64,000 nt of DNA from Acidovorax kalamii. Its GTDB lineage: Bacteria > Pseudomonadota > Gammaproteobacteria > Burkholderiales > Burkholderiaceae_C. The position numbers were made by a program, and so were the translations under genes. Shown one piece after another: positions 20,011 through 28,921 of this stretch. The notes below the pieces were generated by a model. The model was not told where the DNA came from. It was given only the letters and a program-made list of their open reading frames with translations, and did not search any database. The DNA is taken from the NCBI RefSeq assembly GCF_002245625.1, contig NZ_NOIG01000014.1, positions 47,535-111,534 of the forward strand, written 5' to 3'. Numbering within the stretch: the stretch's first letter is position 1; the number at the start of each line of letters is the position of its first letter.

Positions 20011-20574
20011 ATGTCCGACCATTTCTCCACCGCCCGCGTTTCTTTGGTAGACCGCACCGCCGCCAGCGGCCCGGCACGTGCGCTGCTGGACCAGATCCAC
20101 GGCGCCTTTGGCACCACGCCCAACATGTTTCGCGCTGTCGCCAACTCGCCCGCCGCGCTGCAAAGCATGTGGGCTGCCTTTGGCGCGCTGGGCGGCGGCG
20201 TGGTGGGCGCGGCCCTGGGCGAGCAGATCGCCGTGGCCGTGGCCAACCGCAATGCCTGCGATTACTGCCTGGCCGCCCACACCGCGCTGGGCCGCAAGGC
20301 GGGCGTGAGCGGCGAGGCGCTGGCCGCGGCGCAGTCGGGCGAATCTGCCGACCCGCGCACCGCCGCCGTGCTGCGCTTTGCGCTGCAGCTCGTCAACCAG
20401 CGCGGCCAGGTCGATGCCGCCGATGTGCAGGCGCTGCGCGACCAGGGGTTGAGCGATGAGCACATCGTTGAGATCGTGGCCCATGTGGCGCTGAACCTGT
20501 TCACCAACTATGTGAATGTGGCGCTGGCCGTTCCGGTGGATTTCCCCGGCGTCAAGCTGCGGCCGGGGCGTTGA
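20011..20574 (+). CDS. AhpD-like carboxymuconolactone decarboxylase family protein
   Basis: This 187-residue protein is of the CMD/AhpD superfamily. The redox core is intact: E71, then C83-x2-C86 and H90 (ACDYCLAAH), as in peroxidase-type AhpD proteins that reduce peroxides through a thiol relay. Length and the TPNMFRAVANSP opening fit the alkylhydroperoxidase-domain group. AAGGAA lies 7 nt before ATG 20011. It is divergent from the AraC regulator. The natural reductant and substrate are unknown. Confidence 0.88.
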   Translation: MSDHFSTARVSLVDRTAASGPARALLDQIHGAFGTTPNMFRAVANSPAALQSMWAAFGALGGGVVGAALGEQIAVAVANRNACDYCLAAHTALGRKAGVSGEALAAAQSGESADPRTAAVLRFALQLVNQRGQVDAADVQALRDQGLSDEHIVEIVAHVALNLFTNYVNVALAVPVDFPGVKLRPGR

Positions 20575-20742
20575 CCGGCGGGGCCCGGGTCTCCTGCCAC
20601 TGGCAACAGGCGCCCGCGTGGCAGGTGGCAGATGCGCTGTTGTGGCCCCTGTCACGCTGGCAGACCACAATGTCGTTGGACCACGCGGCAGACCCGCCGC
20701 GCCCCGGCCAGCCCTGCCATCCCAACGAAAGACGCCACCTCC

Positions 20743-21381
20743 ATGACCGAGGCCCCCGCACCGACCGACCCCCACGCCATCGACACTTTGCAGCGCCTGG
20801 AGGCGCTGCTCGGCCAGCCCAGCGACGCATCGCTCAGCAAAGAGGTGCCGTACATCCACCCCGCCTACCGCGCCATGATCGAAGCCGCGCCCTTTGCGGT
20901 GCTGGCCACCACCGGCCCGGGCGGGCTGGATGCCTCGCCGCGTGGCGACCCGCCCGGTTTTGTGCAGCTGCTGGACGACAAAACCCTGCTGCTGCCCGAG
21001 CGGCGTGGCAACAACCGCGCCGACAGCCTGCGCAACATCGTGGCCGACCCGCGTGTGGCGCTGCTGTTCCTCATCCCCGGCGTGGGCGAAACCCTGCGCG
21101 TGAATGGCCGCGCACGCATCAGCGTCGCGCCCGATCTGCTTGCGCGCTTCGTGGTCAACGGCCAGCCGCCCAAGTGCGTGATCGTGGTCGATGTGGAGAC
21201 CGTCTTCTTCCAGTGCGCCCGGGCCATCCAGCGCTCGCGCCTGTGGAGCACCGTGCCCCCCGGCACCCCGCGCCCCGTGCCCACACCGGGCGCCATCCTT
21301 GCGGCCATCACGCTGGGCCAGTTTGATGGCGCCACCTACGACCGCGACCTGCCTGCGCGCCAGCAGGCTACGTTGTATTGA
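20743..21381 (+). CDS. Pyridoxamine 5'-phosphate oxidase-family FMN protein
   Basis: This 212-residue PPOX-fold flavoprotein resembles the MSMEG_1061 type. The split-barrel core is recognisable from AMIEAAPFAVLATTGPGGLDASPRG (about 44-67), the RRGNNRADSLRNIVADPRVALLFLIPG stretch and the C-terminal R-SRLW motif (about residue 166). Such proteins bind FMN or F420 and reduce or oxidise small molecules; the substrate is unknown. The open frame begins about 110 bp upstream, but ATG 20743 starts the family-like sequence. It follows the AhpD-like gene by 168 bp with nothing else visible between, and TauE follows 98 bp later. Confidence 0.85.
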   Translation: MTEAPAPTDPHAIDTLQRLEALLGQPSDASLSKEVPYIHPAYRAMIEAAPFAVLATTGPGGLDASPRGDPPGFVQLLDDKTLLLPERRGNNRADSLRNIVADPRVALLFLIPGVGETLRVNGRARISVAPDLLARFVVNGQPPKCVIVVDVETVFFQCARAIQRSRLWSTVPPGTPRPVPTPGAILAAITLGQFDGATYDRDLPARQQATLY

Positions 21382-21479
21382 GCCTTGCGCGGCCCCGCTG
21401 CAGTGGCCTCGCTGCCTGCGCACACAATGGCACCAGGGCGCTGCCAGCACAGCGTGCAACCAACGCAGGGGGGAGAGGC

Positions 21480-22232
21480 ATGGATTCCGTTTTGTTGATC
21501 GTGGCGGTCGGCGCCGTCGCCGCAGGCTTTGTGCAAGGCCTGTCGGGTTTTGGCTTTGGCATGGTCGCCATGTCGTTCTGGGCCTGGAGCCTGGAGCCGC
21601 GCCTAGCGGCGGTGCTCACGGTGTGTGGCGCACTCACCGGCCAGCTGGTGGCCGCCGCCACCGTGCGCCGGGGCTTTGACCGCGTGCGCCTGCTGCCCTT
21701 TGTGCTGGGCGGCCTGGCGGGCATCCCCCTCGGCGTGGCCGTGCTGCCCCGCCTGGACATGGACGCGTTCAAGCTGGTGCTGGGCACCCTGCTCGTGCTG
21801 TGGTGCCCCGCCATGCTCATGGCCAAACAACTCCCCCGCATCACCCGGGGCGGCCGTGTGGCCGATGCGGTGGTGGGTTTGGCGGGTGGCGTGATGGGCG
21901 GCCTGGGCGGCTTCACCGGTGTGCTGCCCACCCTGTGGTGCACCCTGCGCGGGCTCGACAAGGATGTGCAGCGCGCCATCATCCAGAACTTCAACCTGGC
22001 CATGCTGCTGGTGACCTTTGCCACCTACCTCGCCACCGGCCTGGTCACCCGCGAAGCCCTGCCCCTGCTGGCCATCGTCGTGCCCTCCATGCTGGTACCC
22101 ACGCTGCTGGGCACCCGGCTGTACCACGGCATCAGCGAGGCCCGGTTCCGGCAGATTGTGCTGGGCATGCTGACGCTGTCGGGCGTGGCGATGCTGGTGG
22201 CCAGCGTCCCCAGGGTGCTCATGTATCGATAG
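21480..22232 (+). CDS. TauE/SafE-family permease
   Basis: This 250-residue integral membrane protein has about seven or eight hydrophobic segments and the family opening (VAAGFVQGLSGFGFGMVAM). Its second repeat begins AVVGLAGGVMGGLGGFTGVLPTLW. TauE/SafE proteins export sulfite, organosulfonates or other small anions; the substrate here is not determined. A purine-rich GGGGGAGAGG precedes ATG 21480. It ends at a repeat element that contains a stem followed by seven T, a plausible terminator. Confidence 0.9.
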   Translation: MDSVLLIVAVGAVAAGFVQGLSGFGFGMVAMSFWAWSLEPRLAAVLTVCGALTGQLVAAATVRRGFDRVRLLPFVLGGLAGIPLGVAVLPRLDMDAFKLVLGTLLVLWCPAMLMAKQLPRITRGGRVADAVVGLAGGVMGGLGGFTGVLPTLWCTLRGLDKDVQRAIIQNFNLAMLLVTFATYLATGLVTREALPLLAIVVPSMLVPTLLGTRLYHGISEARFRQIVLGMLTLSGVAMLVASVPRVLMYR

Positions 22233-22272
22233 CGGAAAGCGCTTTTCAGATGCGCGCTGGAGGCCTTTTTTT
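22228..22272 (+). repeat. GATAGC/GCGCT family repeat, copy 3, doubling as terminator
   Basis: The core begins GATAGCGGAAAGCGC and ends GCGCTGGAGGCC followed by seven T. The AGCGC/GCGCT stem plus T-run directly after the TauE stop can act as an intrinsic terminator. It is close to copy 4 at 24.3 kb. Confidence 0.7.
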
Positions 22273-22338
22273 GTTGGCTTCTTGGTATTGCCATCCTTTC
22301 ATCGACCAAGTGCGGATGCGCCGCTACATTTCGGGGGC

Positions 22339-24264
22339 ATGGAGCACAAAGATGACACCACGCGGCCGCCGGACGCGGACGACCGTCTTGAAGCCGGGGC
22401 GCCGCGCCGCCGCTATCGGCTCGCCACGCCGCTGAGCCTGGCGATTGCGCTGGGCTGCATCGCGGCCGTTGCGGGCCTGTGGCTGGTCACGCTGCAGCGT
22501 GTGGCGTTCGAGCGCGAGCAGGCCGTTGCTTCGGCCATGCAGTCCAACGCCAACCTGGCCATTGCCTTCGAGCAGCAGGTGGTCCGCACCCTCAAGGCGG
22601 CTGAGCAGGTGGCGGCCTTTGTGCGCGAGCAGTACCTGCAGCAGGGCACCGACATCAACCTGCGCGACTGGGTGGCGCGCGGCGTGATCCGTGAGCCCAT
22701 GTTCACCATCATCAGCGTGGTCAACGAGCAGGGCGACATCGTCAGCAGCAGCCAGGAGACCGGGGCCGTCAACTACAGCGACCGCGCTTTTTTCCAGGCG
22801 CTGCGGCGCAGCGAGCGCGACGAGCTGTTCGTGAGCGAACCCGTGCTGGGCCGTGTGTCGGGGCAGTGGCGCATTCCGATGGCGCTGCGCATCGTGAGGG
22901 AGGGGGGGCGCTTTGGCGGCGTGGTGGTGATGTCGGTGGACCCGACGAATTTCACGGACTTTTACCGGCAGGCCGACCTGGGCGCCCAGGGGCTGCTGGA
23001 GCTGACCGGGCTGGATGGCGTGGTGCGGGGCCGCAAGTCTGGCGGCAAGGTGAGCTTTGGCGCCGACGCGCGCAGCCTGCCCTGGTTCCAGCGCCAGGCG
23101 GCAGCGCCCGAGGACGATCTGATCGACGCCCACGGTGCGGTGGACGGTGTGCCGCGCATCCTCAGCTACCGCAGCATGGCGGGCCATCCGCTGATGGTGA
23201 CCGTGGGCTCGGCCTCCAGCGAAGTGCTGGAACCCGTGATGCAGCGGCGTGCGGGCTACCTGGCCCTGGCTGCGGGCGCGAGCGTGGCGCTGCTGTGTTT
23301 TGGCGCGCTGCTCATCGTGGTGCTGGCGCGCCAGCGGGCCGTGGCCGATGCGCTCGCGTCCAGCGAGGGGCTGTTCCGCGCCACCTTCCACCAGGCGGCC
23401 ACGGGCATTGCCCACATCACGCCCGAGGGCCGCATCCTGCGGGCCAACGACAAGTTCTGCCGCATGCTGGGTTATTCGCTGCAGGAGCTGCGCCAGCGCG
23501 ACCTGTTTGCGCTGAGCGATGAGGGCGAGCGCGAAGCCGTGCGCCGCTTTCTGGCGCAGCGCCTGGTGGCGCACTCGCCCGTGTTGTCGCCCGAGATGGA
23601 GAAGGCCTACCGGCGCAAGGATGGCGGCCTGTTGTGGGTGTATGAGGCCCTGGGCCTGGTCAAGGATGCGCAGGGCCGTCCGGACTTTCTGGTGGTGGTG
23701 ACGCAGGACATCAGCGCGCACAAGGAGCTGGAGATGCGCCTGTCGCACGACGCGCTGCACGACGCGCTCACCGGCCTGCCCAACCGCGTAATGTTCAACG
23801 ACCGCTTTGCGCGTGTGCTCGAATCGGCCCGCCGCTACGGACGGCGTGCCGCCGTGCTCTATGTGGACCTCGACGGCTTCAAGTCCGTCAACGACCAGTG
23901 GGGCCACGCAGCGGGCGACCAGCTGCTACAGCAGGTCGCCCGGCGGCTGGAGGACTGCGTGCGCGCCGAAGACACCGTGGCGCGGCTGGGTGGGGACGAG
24001 TTCGGCATCGTGCTGGCGGCCATCGACCAGGTGGAGGACTGCGAGGTTGTGGCGGACAAGGTGCTGTCCGCGATGGCGCAGCCTTTTGTGCTGGACAGTG
24101 CGGTTGCACAGGTGTCGGCCAGCGTGGGGGCGGGGCTGTACCCGCGCCACGGCAGCGATGCCGATGCGCTGCTGGCGCAGGCCGATGCCGCGATGTATGC
24201 CGCCAAGCAGGCGGGCAAGAACCGCTTCAGCACCGACACAGCGCCCAGCCCGCTGGCCGAGTGA
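22339..24264 (+). CDS. Membrane diguanylate cyclase, dCache-PAS-GGDEF
   Basis: This 641-residue inner-membrane enzyme makes cyclic di-GMP. TM1 is at about 31-51, the periplasmic dCache-type sensor at about 60-300 (contains FTIISVVNEQGDIVSSS and NYSDRAFFQAL), TM2 at about 310-333, PAS at about 345-465, and GGDEF from about 475. The active-site GGDEF is at 551-555, with an inhibitory RxxD site RAED at 542-545. There is no EAL domain. The frame opens earlier, but ATG 22339 gives a sensible cytoplasmic N-terminus. It is monocistronic, and the signal it detects is unknown. Confidence 0.93.
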   Translation: MEHKDDTTRPPDADDRLEAGAPRRRYRLATPLSLAIALGCIAAVAGLWLVTLQRVAFEREQAVASAMQSNANLAIAFEQQVVRTLKAAEQVAAFVREQYLQQGTDINLRDWVARGVIREPMFTIISVVNEQGDIVSSSQETGAVNYSDRAFFQALRRSERDELFVSEPVLGRVSGQWRIPMALRIVREGGRFGGVVVMSVDPTNFTDFYRQADLGAQGLLELTGLDGVVRGRKSGGKVSFGADARSLPWFQRQAAAPEDDLIDAHGAVDGVPRILSYRSMAGHPLMVTVGSASSEVLEPVMQRRAGYLALAAGASVALLCFGALLIVVLARQRAVADALASSEGLFRATFHQAATGIAHITPEGRILRANDKFCRMLGYSLQELRQRDLFALSDEGEREAVRRFLAQRLVAHSPVLSPEMEKAYRRKDGGLLWVYEALGLVKDAQGRPDFLVVVTQDISAHKELEMRLSHDALHDALTGLPNRVMFNDRFARVLESARRYGRRAAVLYVDLDGFKSVNDQWGHAAGDQLLQQVARRLEDCVRAEDTVARLGGDEFGIVLAAIDQVEDCEVVADKVLSAMAQPFVLDSAVAQVSASVGAGLYPRHGSDADALLAQADAAMYAAKQAGKNRFSTDTAPSPLAE

Positions 24265-24322
24265 AGCGCAGGCCCACCGGGTGGGCACCACCGGCTGGCG
24301 TTGGGTTTTCTCTTGTTGCAAT

Positions 24323-24380
24323 CGCTCCTGATTCAGGAGCGGAAAGCGCTTTGTATACGGGCGCTGGAGGCCTTTTTCAT
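24323..24380 (+). repeat. GATAGC/GCGCT family repeat, copy 4, with hairpin
   Basis: The core 24337-24380 (GAGCGGAAAGCGCT ... GGGCGCTGGAGGCCTTTTT) closely matches copy 3. It is preceded by a perfect 8-bp hairpin, CGCTCCTG-ATT-CAGGAGCG (24323-24341). It fills the gap between the convergent cyclase and alkylsulfatase genes and may terminate the former. Confidence 0.7.
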
Positions 24381-24385
24381 CCACA

Positions 24386-26359
24386 TCACCGTGTCATGAT
24401 CGGAAAGTCGCGCGCTGGCTTGTCCAGCAGCGCCATCAGCTGCCGCAGGGCCTGGGCGTCGCCTTCGATGCGCAGCGCGCCGGCGGTGGCCAGCTCCTGC
24501 GGCGTGGCCTGGCCGTTCATCAGGCGCAGGAAGGCGGGCTTGGTGAGCACCAGCGTGGCGGCGGCGGGCCAGGGCGGTGTGCCCGGGCGGTGGTGCAGCA
24601 CCGCATTCTCGATCCACAGGCCGTGGTTTTCCTGCGCGTCGGTGAAGCGCAGCGCCACGGCCAGGCGCAGGCCGTCGGCGCGCGGGCCGTTGAGCGAGGC
24701 GGCCATTGCGTCCAGAAACTGCGGGATGGGCGTTTGCATGAGCATGTCGGCCACGGCAGAGCGCGGGGCCGACGCGTTGCGTGGGGCTGGGCCCTGGCGC
24801 AGCTCCTGCGCGCCGGTGAGGTAGAAGTTGCGCCAGGGCGCAGATTCAGCGGCGTAGCCCATTTGCTCGAAGCTGCGCGCCATCAGGTCTTTGGCCGCTG
24901 CGTTGTTGCTGTCCGCCAGCAGCACATGGCGCAGCAATTCAGCGGCCCAGCGGTAGTCGCCCGCGTTGTAGGCCTGACGCGCGGCGGCCACCGCAGCGTC
25001 TGCACCGCCCGCCAGGGCCACGTAGCGGCGTGCGGCCTCCACGGGCGGCAGCGGGTCGAGCGTGGCGGGGTGCGCGTCGAACCAGCCCAGATAGAACTGG
25101 GCCACCGCGCGCACGTTGTGCTTGACGGTGCCGTAGTACCCGCGCGACGCCCATTGCGCCGCGAGCGTGGAGGGCAGTTGCACGGCTTCGGCGATCTCAC
25201 CGGGGGTCAGCCCGGCGTTGAGCAGGCGCACCGTCTGGTCGTGCAGGTAGCGGTAGGTGTCGCGCTGCGTCGTCATGAAGGTGTCGATGCGCTCGCGGCC
25301 CCACACCGGCCAGCCATGCTGCAGGAAGACCACATCCGCACGGCTTGCGTGCGCAATGGCGCCATCGATGTAGCGCGACCACGCCAGCGCATCGCGCACC
25401 TTGGCGCCGCGCAGGGTGTAGAGGTTGTGCAGCGTCTGCGAGACCAGCTCGGCCGCGCCGAATGCACGCAGGTCGGGCAGCTCGAAGACCATCTCGGCCG
25501 GGGCTTCGGAGCCGGGCACGTTGTGGAAAACGAAGCGCACGCCGTCAATGTCGAGCGCCTGTGTGGGCTGGTCGATGAGCACCGTGGGCGGCAGGATGCC
25601 GATGCGCCCGGCCGCCACTGCCATGCCCAGACCGTTGTCCACCACGCCGCGCGCATCGCGTGGCAGCTGGCTGCCATACATGAAGCCCGCGCGGCGCGAC
25701 ATGGCGGGGCCGAGCAGCACGTTCTCGCTGGTGGCCTCTTCCATGAAACCCACGGGCGCCACGATGGGCACGCCGCGCGCCTGGGCGTCCTGCGCGGTCA
25801 GCACGCCCAGGGCGCCGCCGAAGTGGTCCACATGGCTGTGCGTGAACACCAGACCCGACACCGGCTGTGCGCCCAGGTGCTGGCGCGCGAACGCGAGGGC
25901 GGCGGCCGCCGTCTCCTGCGTGGTGAGCGGGTCCACCACGATCCAGCCTGTGCGGCCCTGGATGAGCGTGAGGTTGGCCAGGTCAAACCCGCGCAGCTGC
26001 CAGATGCCCTCGTGCACCTGGTACAGGCCGGGCGTCTGGTTCAGGCGCGCCTGGCGCCACAGGCTGGGGTGGACGGTGGGCGGCGCCTCGCCCTGCGCAA
26101 ACCGCAGCGCGTCGAAGTCCCACACCACCTGGCCCTGGGCGTTGCGCACCTGGCCGCTGGGTGTGGCAATCAGGCCTCGGCGAGCGTCCTCGAAGCTGGC
26201 GGGCGCATTCACGTCCAGCGTGCCCAGGGATGCGGCCTGGCGCGCACGCGTAGCGGCGGTTGCGTCCTGCCGGACGTCGGCCACCTGGGCAAAGGTTGCA
26301 GGGGCCAGGCCCAGCCAAAGCGGCAGGGTGAGAGCCGCGCACAGGGAGAGGGTTCGCAT
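24386..26359 (-). CDS. Type III alkylsulfatase (metallo-beta-lactamase fold, SdsA1-like)
   Basis: This 657-residue secreted hydrolase should cleave primary alkyl sulfates such as dodecyl sulfate into alcohol and sulfate. It has a Sec signal (MRTLSLCAALTLPLW..., cleavage after FAQ near residue 25), a metallo-beta-lactamase domain with binuclear zinc motif THSHVDHFGG (H174, H176, D178, H179), a helical dimerisation domain and a C-terminal SCP2-like domain (about 535-657). Length matches SdsA1. The frame continues upstream into a repeat element, but ATG 26359 starts the signal peptide. It is the last gene of a minus-strand set with a Bug receptor, acyl-CoA dehydrogenase and acyl-CoA ligase. Confidence 0.92.
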   Translation of the reverse strand: MRTLSLCAALTLPLWLGLAPATFAQVADVRQDATAATRARQAASLGTLDVNAPASFEDARRGLIATPSGQVRNAQGQVVWDFDALRFAQGEAPPTVHPSLWRQARLNQTPGLYQVHEGIWQLRGFDLANLTLIQGRTGWIVVDPLTTQETAAAALAFARQHLGAQPVSGLVFTHSHVDHFGGALGVLTAQDAQARGVPIVAPVGFMEEATSENVLLGPAMSRRAGFMYGSQLPRDARGVVDNGLGMAVAAGRIGILPPTVLIDQPTQALDIDGVRFVFHNVPGSEAPAEMVFELPDLRAFGAAELVSQTLHNLYTLRGAKVRDALAWSRYIDGAIAHASRADVVFLQHGWPVWGRERIDTFMTTQRDTYRYLHDQTVRLLNAGLTPGEIAEAVQLPSTLAAQWASRGYYGTVKHNVRAVAQFYLGWFDAHPATLDPLPPVEAARRYVALAGGADAAVAAARQAYNAGDYRWAAELLRHVLLADSNNAAAKDLMARSFEQMGYAAESAPWRNFYLTGAQELRQGPAPRNASAPRSAVADMLMQTPIPQFLDAMAASLNGPRADGLRLAVALRFTDAQENHGLWIENAVLHHRPGTPPWPAAATLVLTKPAFLRLMNGQATPQELATAGALRIEGDAQALRQLMALLDKPARDFPIMTR

Positions 26360-26378
26360 GGAGAAGCTAACTGTTTGA

Positions 26379-26426
26379 GAATTAAAAATGGCCCCATCGC
26401 CTGATGGATGTGCGCTGACAGCTATC
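26379..26426 (-). repeat. GATAGC/GCGCT family repeat, copy 5 (minus)
   Basis: On the minus strand the core reads GATAGCTGTCAGCGCAC ... CAGGCGATGGGGCC then ATTTTT, alignable with copy 2. It occupies most of the 108-bp gap between the Bug receptor and alkylsulfatase genes, immediately upstream of the latter's start. Confidence 0.65.
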
Positions 26427-26467
26427 AAAATTGAAGCGGATCATCTGGTGGCGCATGCCCGGCGCCG

Positions 26468-27460
26468 TCACATCGGTTCGAGCTTGATGCGCTTCATCAT
26501 GGCTTCGGTGAAGCTGATTTCCCTGCCGAAGGCACGTGTGAAGGTCTCACTGTCTTGCGGGTGGACCATGCCGCCTTGCTCTTCGAGCGCTGCCACCACG
26601 GCGGGCTGGCGCAGGGCGGCTTCGAATGCGGAGCGCACGCGCGAGACGATGGCATCGGGTGTGCCGGTGGGCACGGAGACGCCGCCCCACGACGTCAGCT
26701 CCACCCCCGGCAGCCCCGCCTCGGCCAGCGTGGGCACGGTGGGCAGCTTGGGGTTGCGCGCGGGTCCCGTCACGGCCAGCGGGCGCAGCTTGCCCGCCAC
26801 GATGTTGGAGTACGCCACGGCGGTGATGGGTGCGCCAAAGGTGACCTGCTGGCCCAGCACCGCGTTGACGATTTCCGACGCGCCCTTGTACGGCACATGC
26901 GTGGCCTGCGCCTGGCTCACGCTGAGCACCATCTCCACCCCCAGGTGCGAGGGCGTTCCGACGCCGCCCGAGGCGTAGTCCAGTTTGCCGGGCTGCGCAC
27001 GCATGCGCGCGAGCAGGTCGGCCAGGGTGCGGATGTCGCTTTGCGCGTTGACGATGACCACCGTGTCCGAACTGGTGAGCCCGATCACATGGCGAAAGTC
27101 CTTGAGTGCGTCGTAGCCCGGCTGCTTGTACATGCGCATGCTGGCCGCCATGGGCGACCCGGCGTAGACCCAGGTGTAGCCGTCCGGCGCCGCCTTGGCC
27201 GCCTGGCGTGCACCCAGGTTGCCGCCTGCACCCCCCTTGTTCTCGATGACCACGGGCTGGCCCAGCTCCTTCGACACGGCCTCGGCCACGATGCGGGCCG
27301 TGGTGTCCGGGCCCGTGCCCGCGAGGTAGGGCACGACCCACTTGATGGGGCGCGCAGGCCATGCCTCGGTGGCCAGCGCGGGGGCGCCGGCCAGCAGCGG
27401 CAGCAAGCCCGCGGCGATCAGTGCGCGGCGGCGCAGGTGGGGGATGGGTTGCTTGGTCAT
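26468..27460 (-). CDS. Bug/TctC-type periplasmic solute-binding protein (3)
   Basis: This 330-residue Bug receptor has a signal containing RRRALIAAG and ending near ALA (about residue 30). The Bug core shows WVVPYLAGTGPDTTARI, VIENKGGAGGN and the HVPYKG loop. AAGGAG lies 7 nt before ATG 27460; an ATG six codons upstream overlaps that site and is unlikely. It sits between acyl-CoA dehydrogenase and alkylsulfatase genes on the same strand. It may therefore bind a carboxylate metabolised by the neighbouring ligase and dehydrogenase (inference). As with the other two, no TctA or TctB gene is present. Confidence 0.92.
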   Translation of the reverse strand: MTKQPIPHLRRRALIAAGLLPLLAGAPALATEAWPARPIKWVVPYLAGTGPDTTARIVAEAVSKELGQPVVIENKGGAGGNLGARQAAKAAPDGYTWVYAGSPMAASMRMYKQPGYDALKDFRHVIGLTSSDTVVIVNAQSDIRTLADLLARMRAQPGKLDYASGGVGTPSHLGVEMVLSVSQAQATHVPYKGASEIVNAVLGQQVTFGAPITAVAYSNIVAGKLRPLAVTGPARNPKLPTVPTLAEAGLPGVELTSWGGVSVPTGTPDAIVSRVRSAFEAALRQPAVVAALEEQGGMVHPQDSETFTRAFGREISFTEAMMKRIKLEPM

Positions 27461-27509
27461 GTCTTGTCTCCTTGTCATTTTCTATGAGGGTTGTTTTGGC
27501 GCGTGGTGG

Positions 27510-27533
27510 GCGGCGTAGCCGCTCAGGGGGATG
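27510..27533. repeat. Short copy of the CCCCC/GGGGG repeat overlapping a gene end
   Basis: These 24 bases differ at two positions from the right end of the repeat at 28790-28918. The acyl-CoA dehydrogenase stop codon and its last three codons lie inside. Confidence 0.55.
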
Positions 27534-28749
27534 CCAAAAGCTCTTTCGCGATGGTGTTGCGCTGGATCTCGCTCGTGCCGGTGAGCACGCGGTACATGCG
27601 CAGCATGCGAAACAGGAACTCCACGCGACGGCCTTGCACGATGCCCTCGCCGCCGTGGATCTGCACCGCGCGGTCGGCGATGCGGAAGGCCGCCTCCGAG
27701 CAGAACAGCTTGGCCATGGACGATTCGGCGCGCGGCTCGGCGCCTGCATCAATCGCGCGGGCCGTGGCCAGCATCAGCCCGCGCGCGGCGGCCCAGTCGG
27801 TCGCCATGTCGGCCAGCATGTGCTGGATGGCCTGGAACTGGCCGATGGCACGGCCGAACTGGTGGCGCTGCTGCGCGTAGTCGCGTGCATCGCGCAGGGT
27901 CACCTGCGCCAGGCCCAGCATGGCCGGGCAGTGCAGCAAGCGGTTCACGCTGATGCGGCCCAGCGCCAGCGCCAGGCCGCGCCCGGGCTCGCCGATCAGG
28001 TTGGCGGCGGGCACGCGCGCTCCGTCCAGCACGATGTTGCCCGTGCTGGTCTGTCCGGCCATGGTCTTGTAGCCCGACTCCACACGCACGCCGGGTGCAT
28101 GCAAGTCCACAAAGAAGGCCGTGACCTCGCGCTTTTTCGGGTCGGGGTCGTCGTGTGTGGCGGTGGACGCCATCAGGACCGCGTAGTCGGCAAACGGCGA
28201 GCCCGAGATGAAGCGCTTGGTACCCGTGATCACGTAGTCGTCGCCATCGCGCACGGCCCGTGTCTGTACGTTGCCAGCGTCCGATCCAGCCTCGGCCTCG
28301 GTCAGCGCGAAGCAGATGGCCATCTCGGCCCGCGCCACCGGCAGGATGAACTGCTGCATCTGGTGCGGTGTGGCCATGCGCGCCAGCGCGCCCACGCGCG
28401 GCGGGCCACTCAGCTCGCCAAACACATGGGGGGCGAATGGCGAGCCGCTGGCGTAGATGGCTTCCTTGACCAGCACATGGTCCAGCGTGGGCAGGCCCAG
28501 GCCGCCCATCTTCTGCGGCAGCGTCATGCCGTAAAAGCCCAGCGCGTGCGAGCGCTTCCACACCTGCTGCAGCAAGGCCCTGTCGGGCGCGTTCTCGTGG
28601 TCGATGCCATGCTCGCGCGCCAGCGCGGCCAGCTCGCCATACAGAAACTCGTTGATGCGGGCGATCAGTTCGGCCGCCTGTGGCGAGCCTTCAAAAGGCA
28701 TGCCGGGAAACAGCGGCGCGGGGAGGGGGGACGTAATGTCGTTGTTCAT
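27523..28749 (-). CDS. Acyl-CoA dehydrogenase
   Basis: This 408-residue FAD-dependent enzyme oxidises acyl-CoA to enoyl-CoA and passes electrons to ETF. It has the full three-domain ACAD layout: helical N-domain, middle beta domain (CFALTEAEAGSDAG, then YVITGTKRFISG), and C-terminal helical domain ending VQIHGGEGIVQGRRVEF and RVLTGTSEIQRNTIAKEL. AAGGAAT lies upstream of ATG 28749. It lies between an acyl-CoA ligase and a Bug receptor on the same strand, which suggests oxidation of the acyl-CoA made by the ligase. The substrate chain is unknown. The stop codon falls in a short repeat piece. Confidence 0.93.
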   Translation of the reverse strand: MNNDITSPLPAPLFPGMPFEGSPQAAELIARINEFLYGELAALAREHGIDHENAPDRALLQQVWKRSHALGFYGMTLPQKMGGLGLPTLDHVLVKEAIYASGSPFAPHVFGELSGPPRVGALARMATPHQMQQFILPVARAEMAICFALTEAEAGSDAGNVQTRAVRDGDDYVITGTKRFISGSPFADYAVLMASTATHDDPDPKKREVTAFFVDLHAPGVRVESGYKTMAGQTSTGNIVLDGARVPAANLIGEPGRGLALALGRISVNRLLHCPAMLGLAQVTLRDARDYAQQRHQFGRAIGQFQAIQHMLADMATDWAAARGLMLATARAIDAGAEPRAESSMAKLFCSEAAFRIADRAVQIHGGEGIVQGRRVEFLFRMLRMYRVLTGTSEIQRNTIAKELLASP

Positions 28750-28789
28750 GGTCGGTATTCCTTGTGGTTGGCGGCTACCTGCTGCCGCT

Positions 28790-28918
28790 GGAAACTGGCG
28801 CGCCCCGGGCCAGGGACGCCGAGCAAGGGCCGCCCCGCAGCGAGGGCGTCGTCCCCCTTCCCGCAGCGCGAAGCGCTAAGAGAGAAGGGGGAAGCGGCAA
28901 AGCCGCTCAGGGGGATGC
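28790..28918. repeat. Long CCCCC/GGGGG-type intergenic repeat
   Basis: This sequence fills most of the 172-bp gap between ligase and dehydrogenase genes. It begins GGCGCGCCCCGGGCCAG, passes through GGGCGTCGTCCCCCTTCC and ends AAAGCCGCTCAGGGGGATG. It aligns in blocks with 37914-38015, and its tail recurs at 27510-27533. Within it AGCGCGAAGCGCT is a small hairpin. Confidence 0.65.
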
Positions 28919-28921
28919 CCT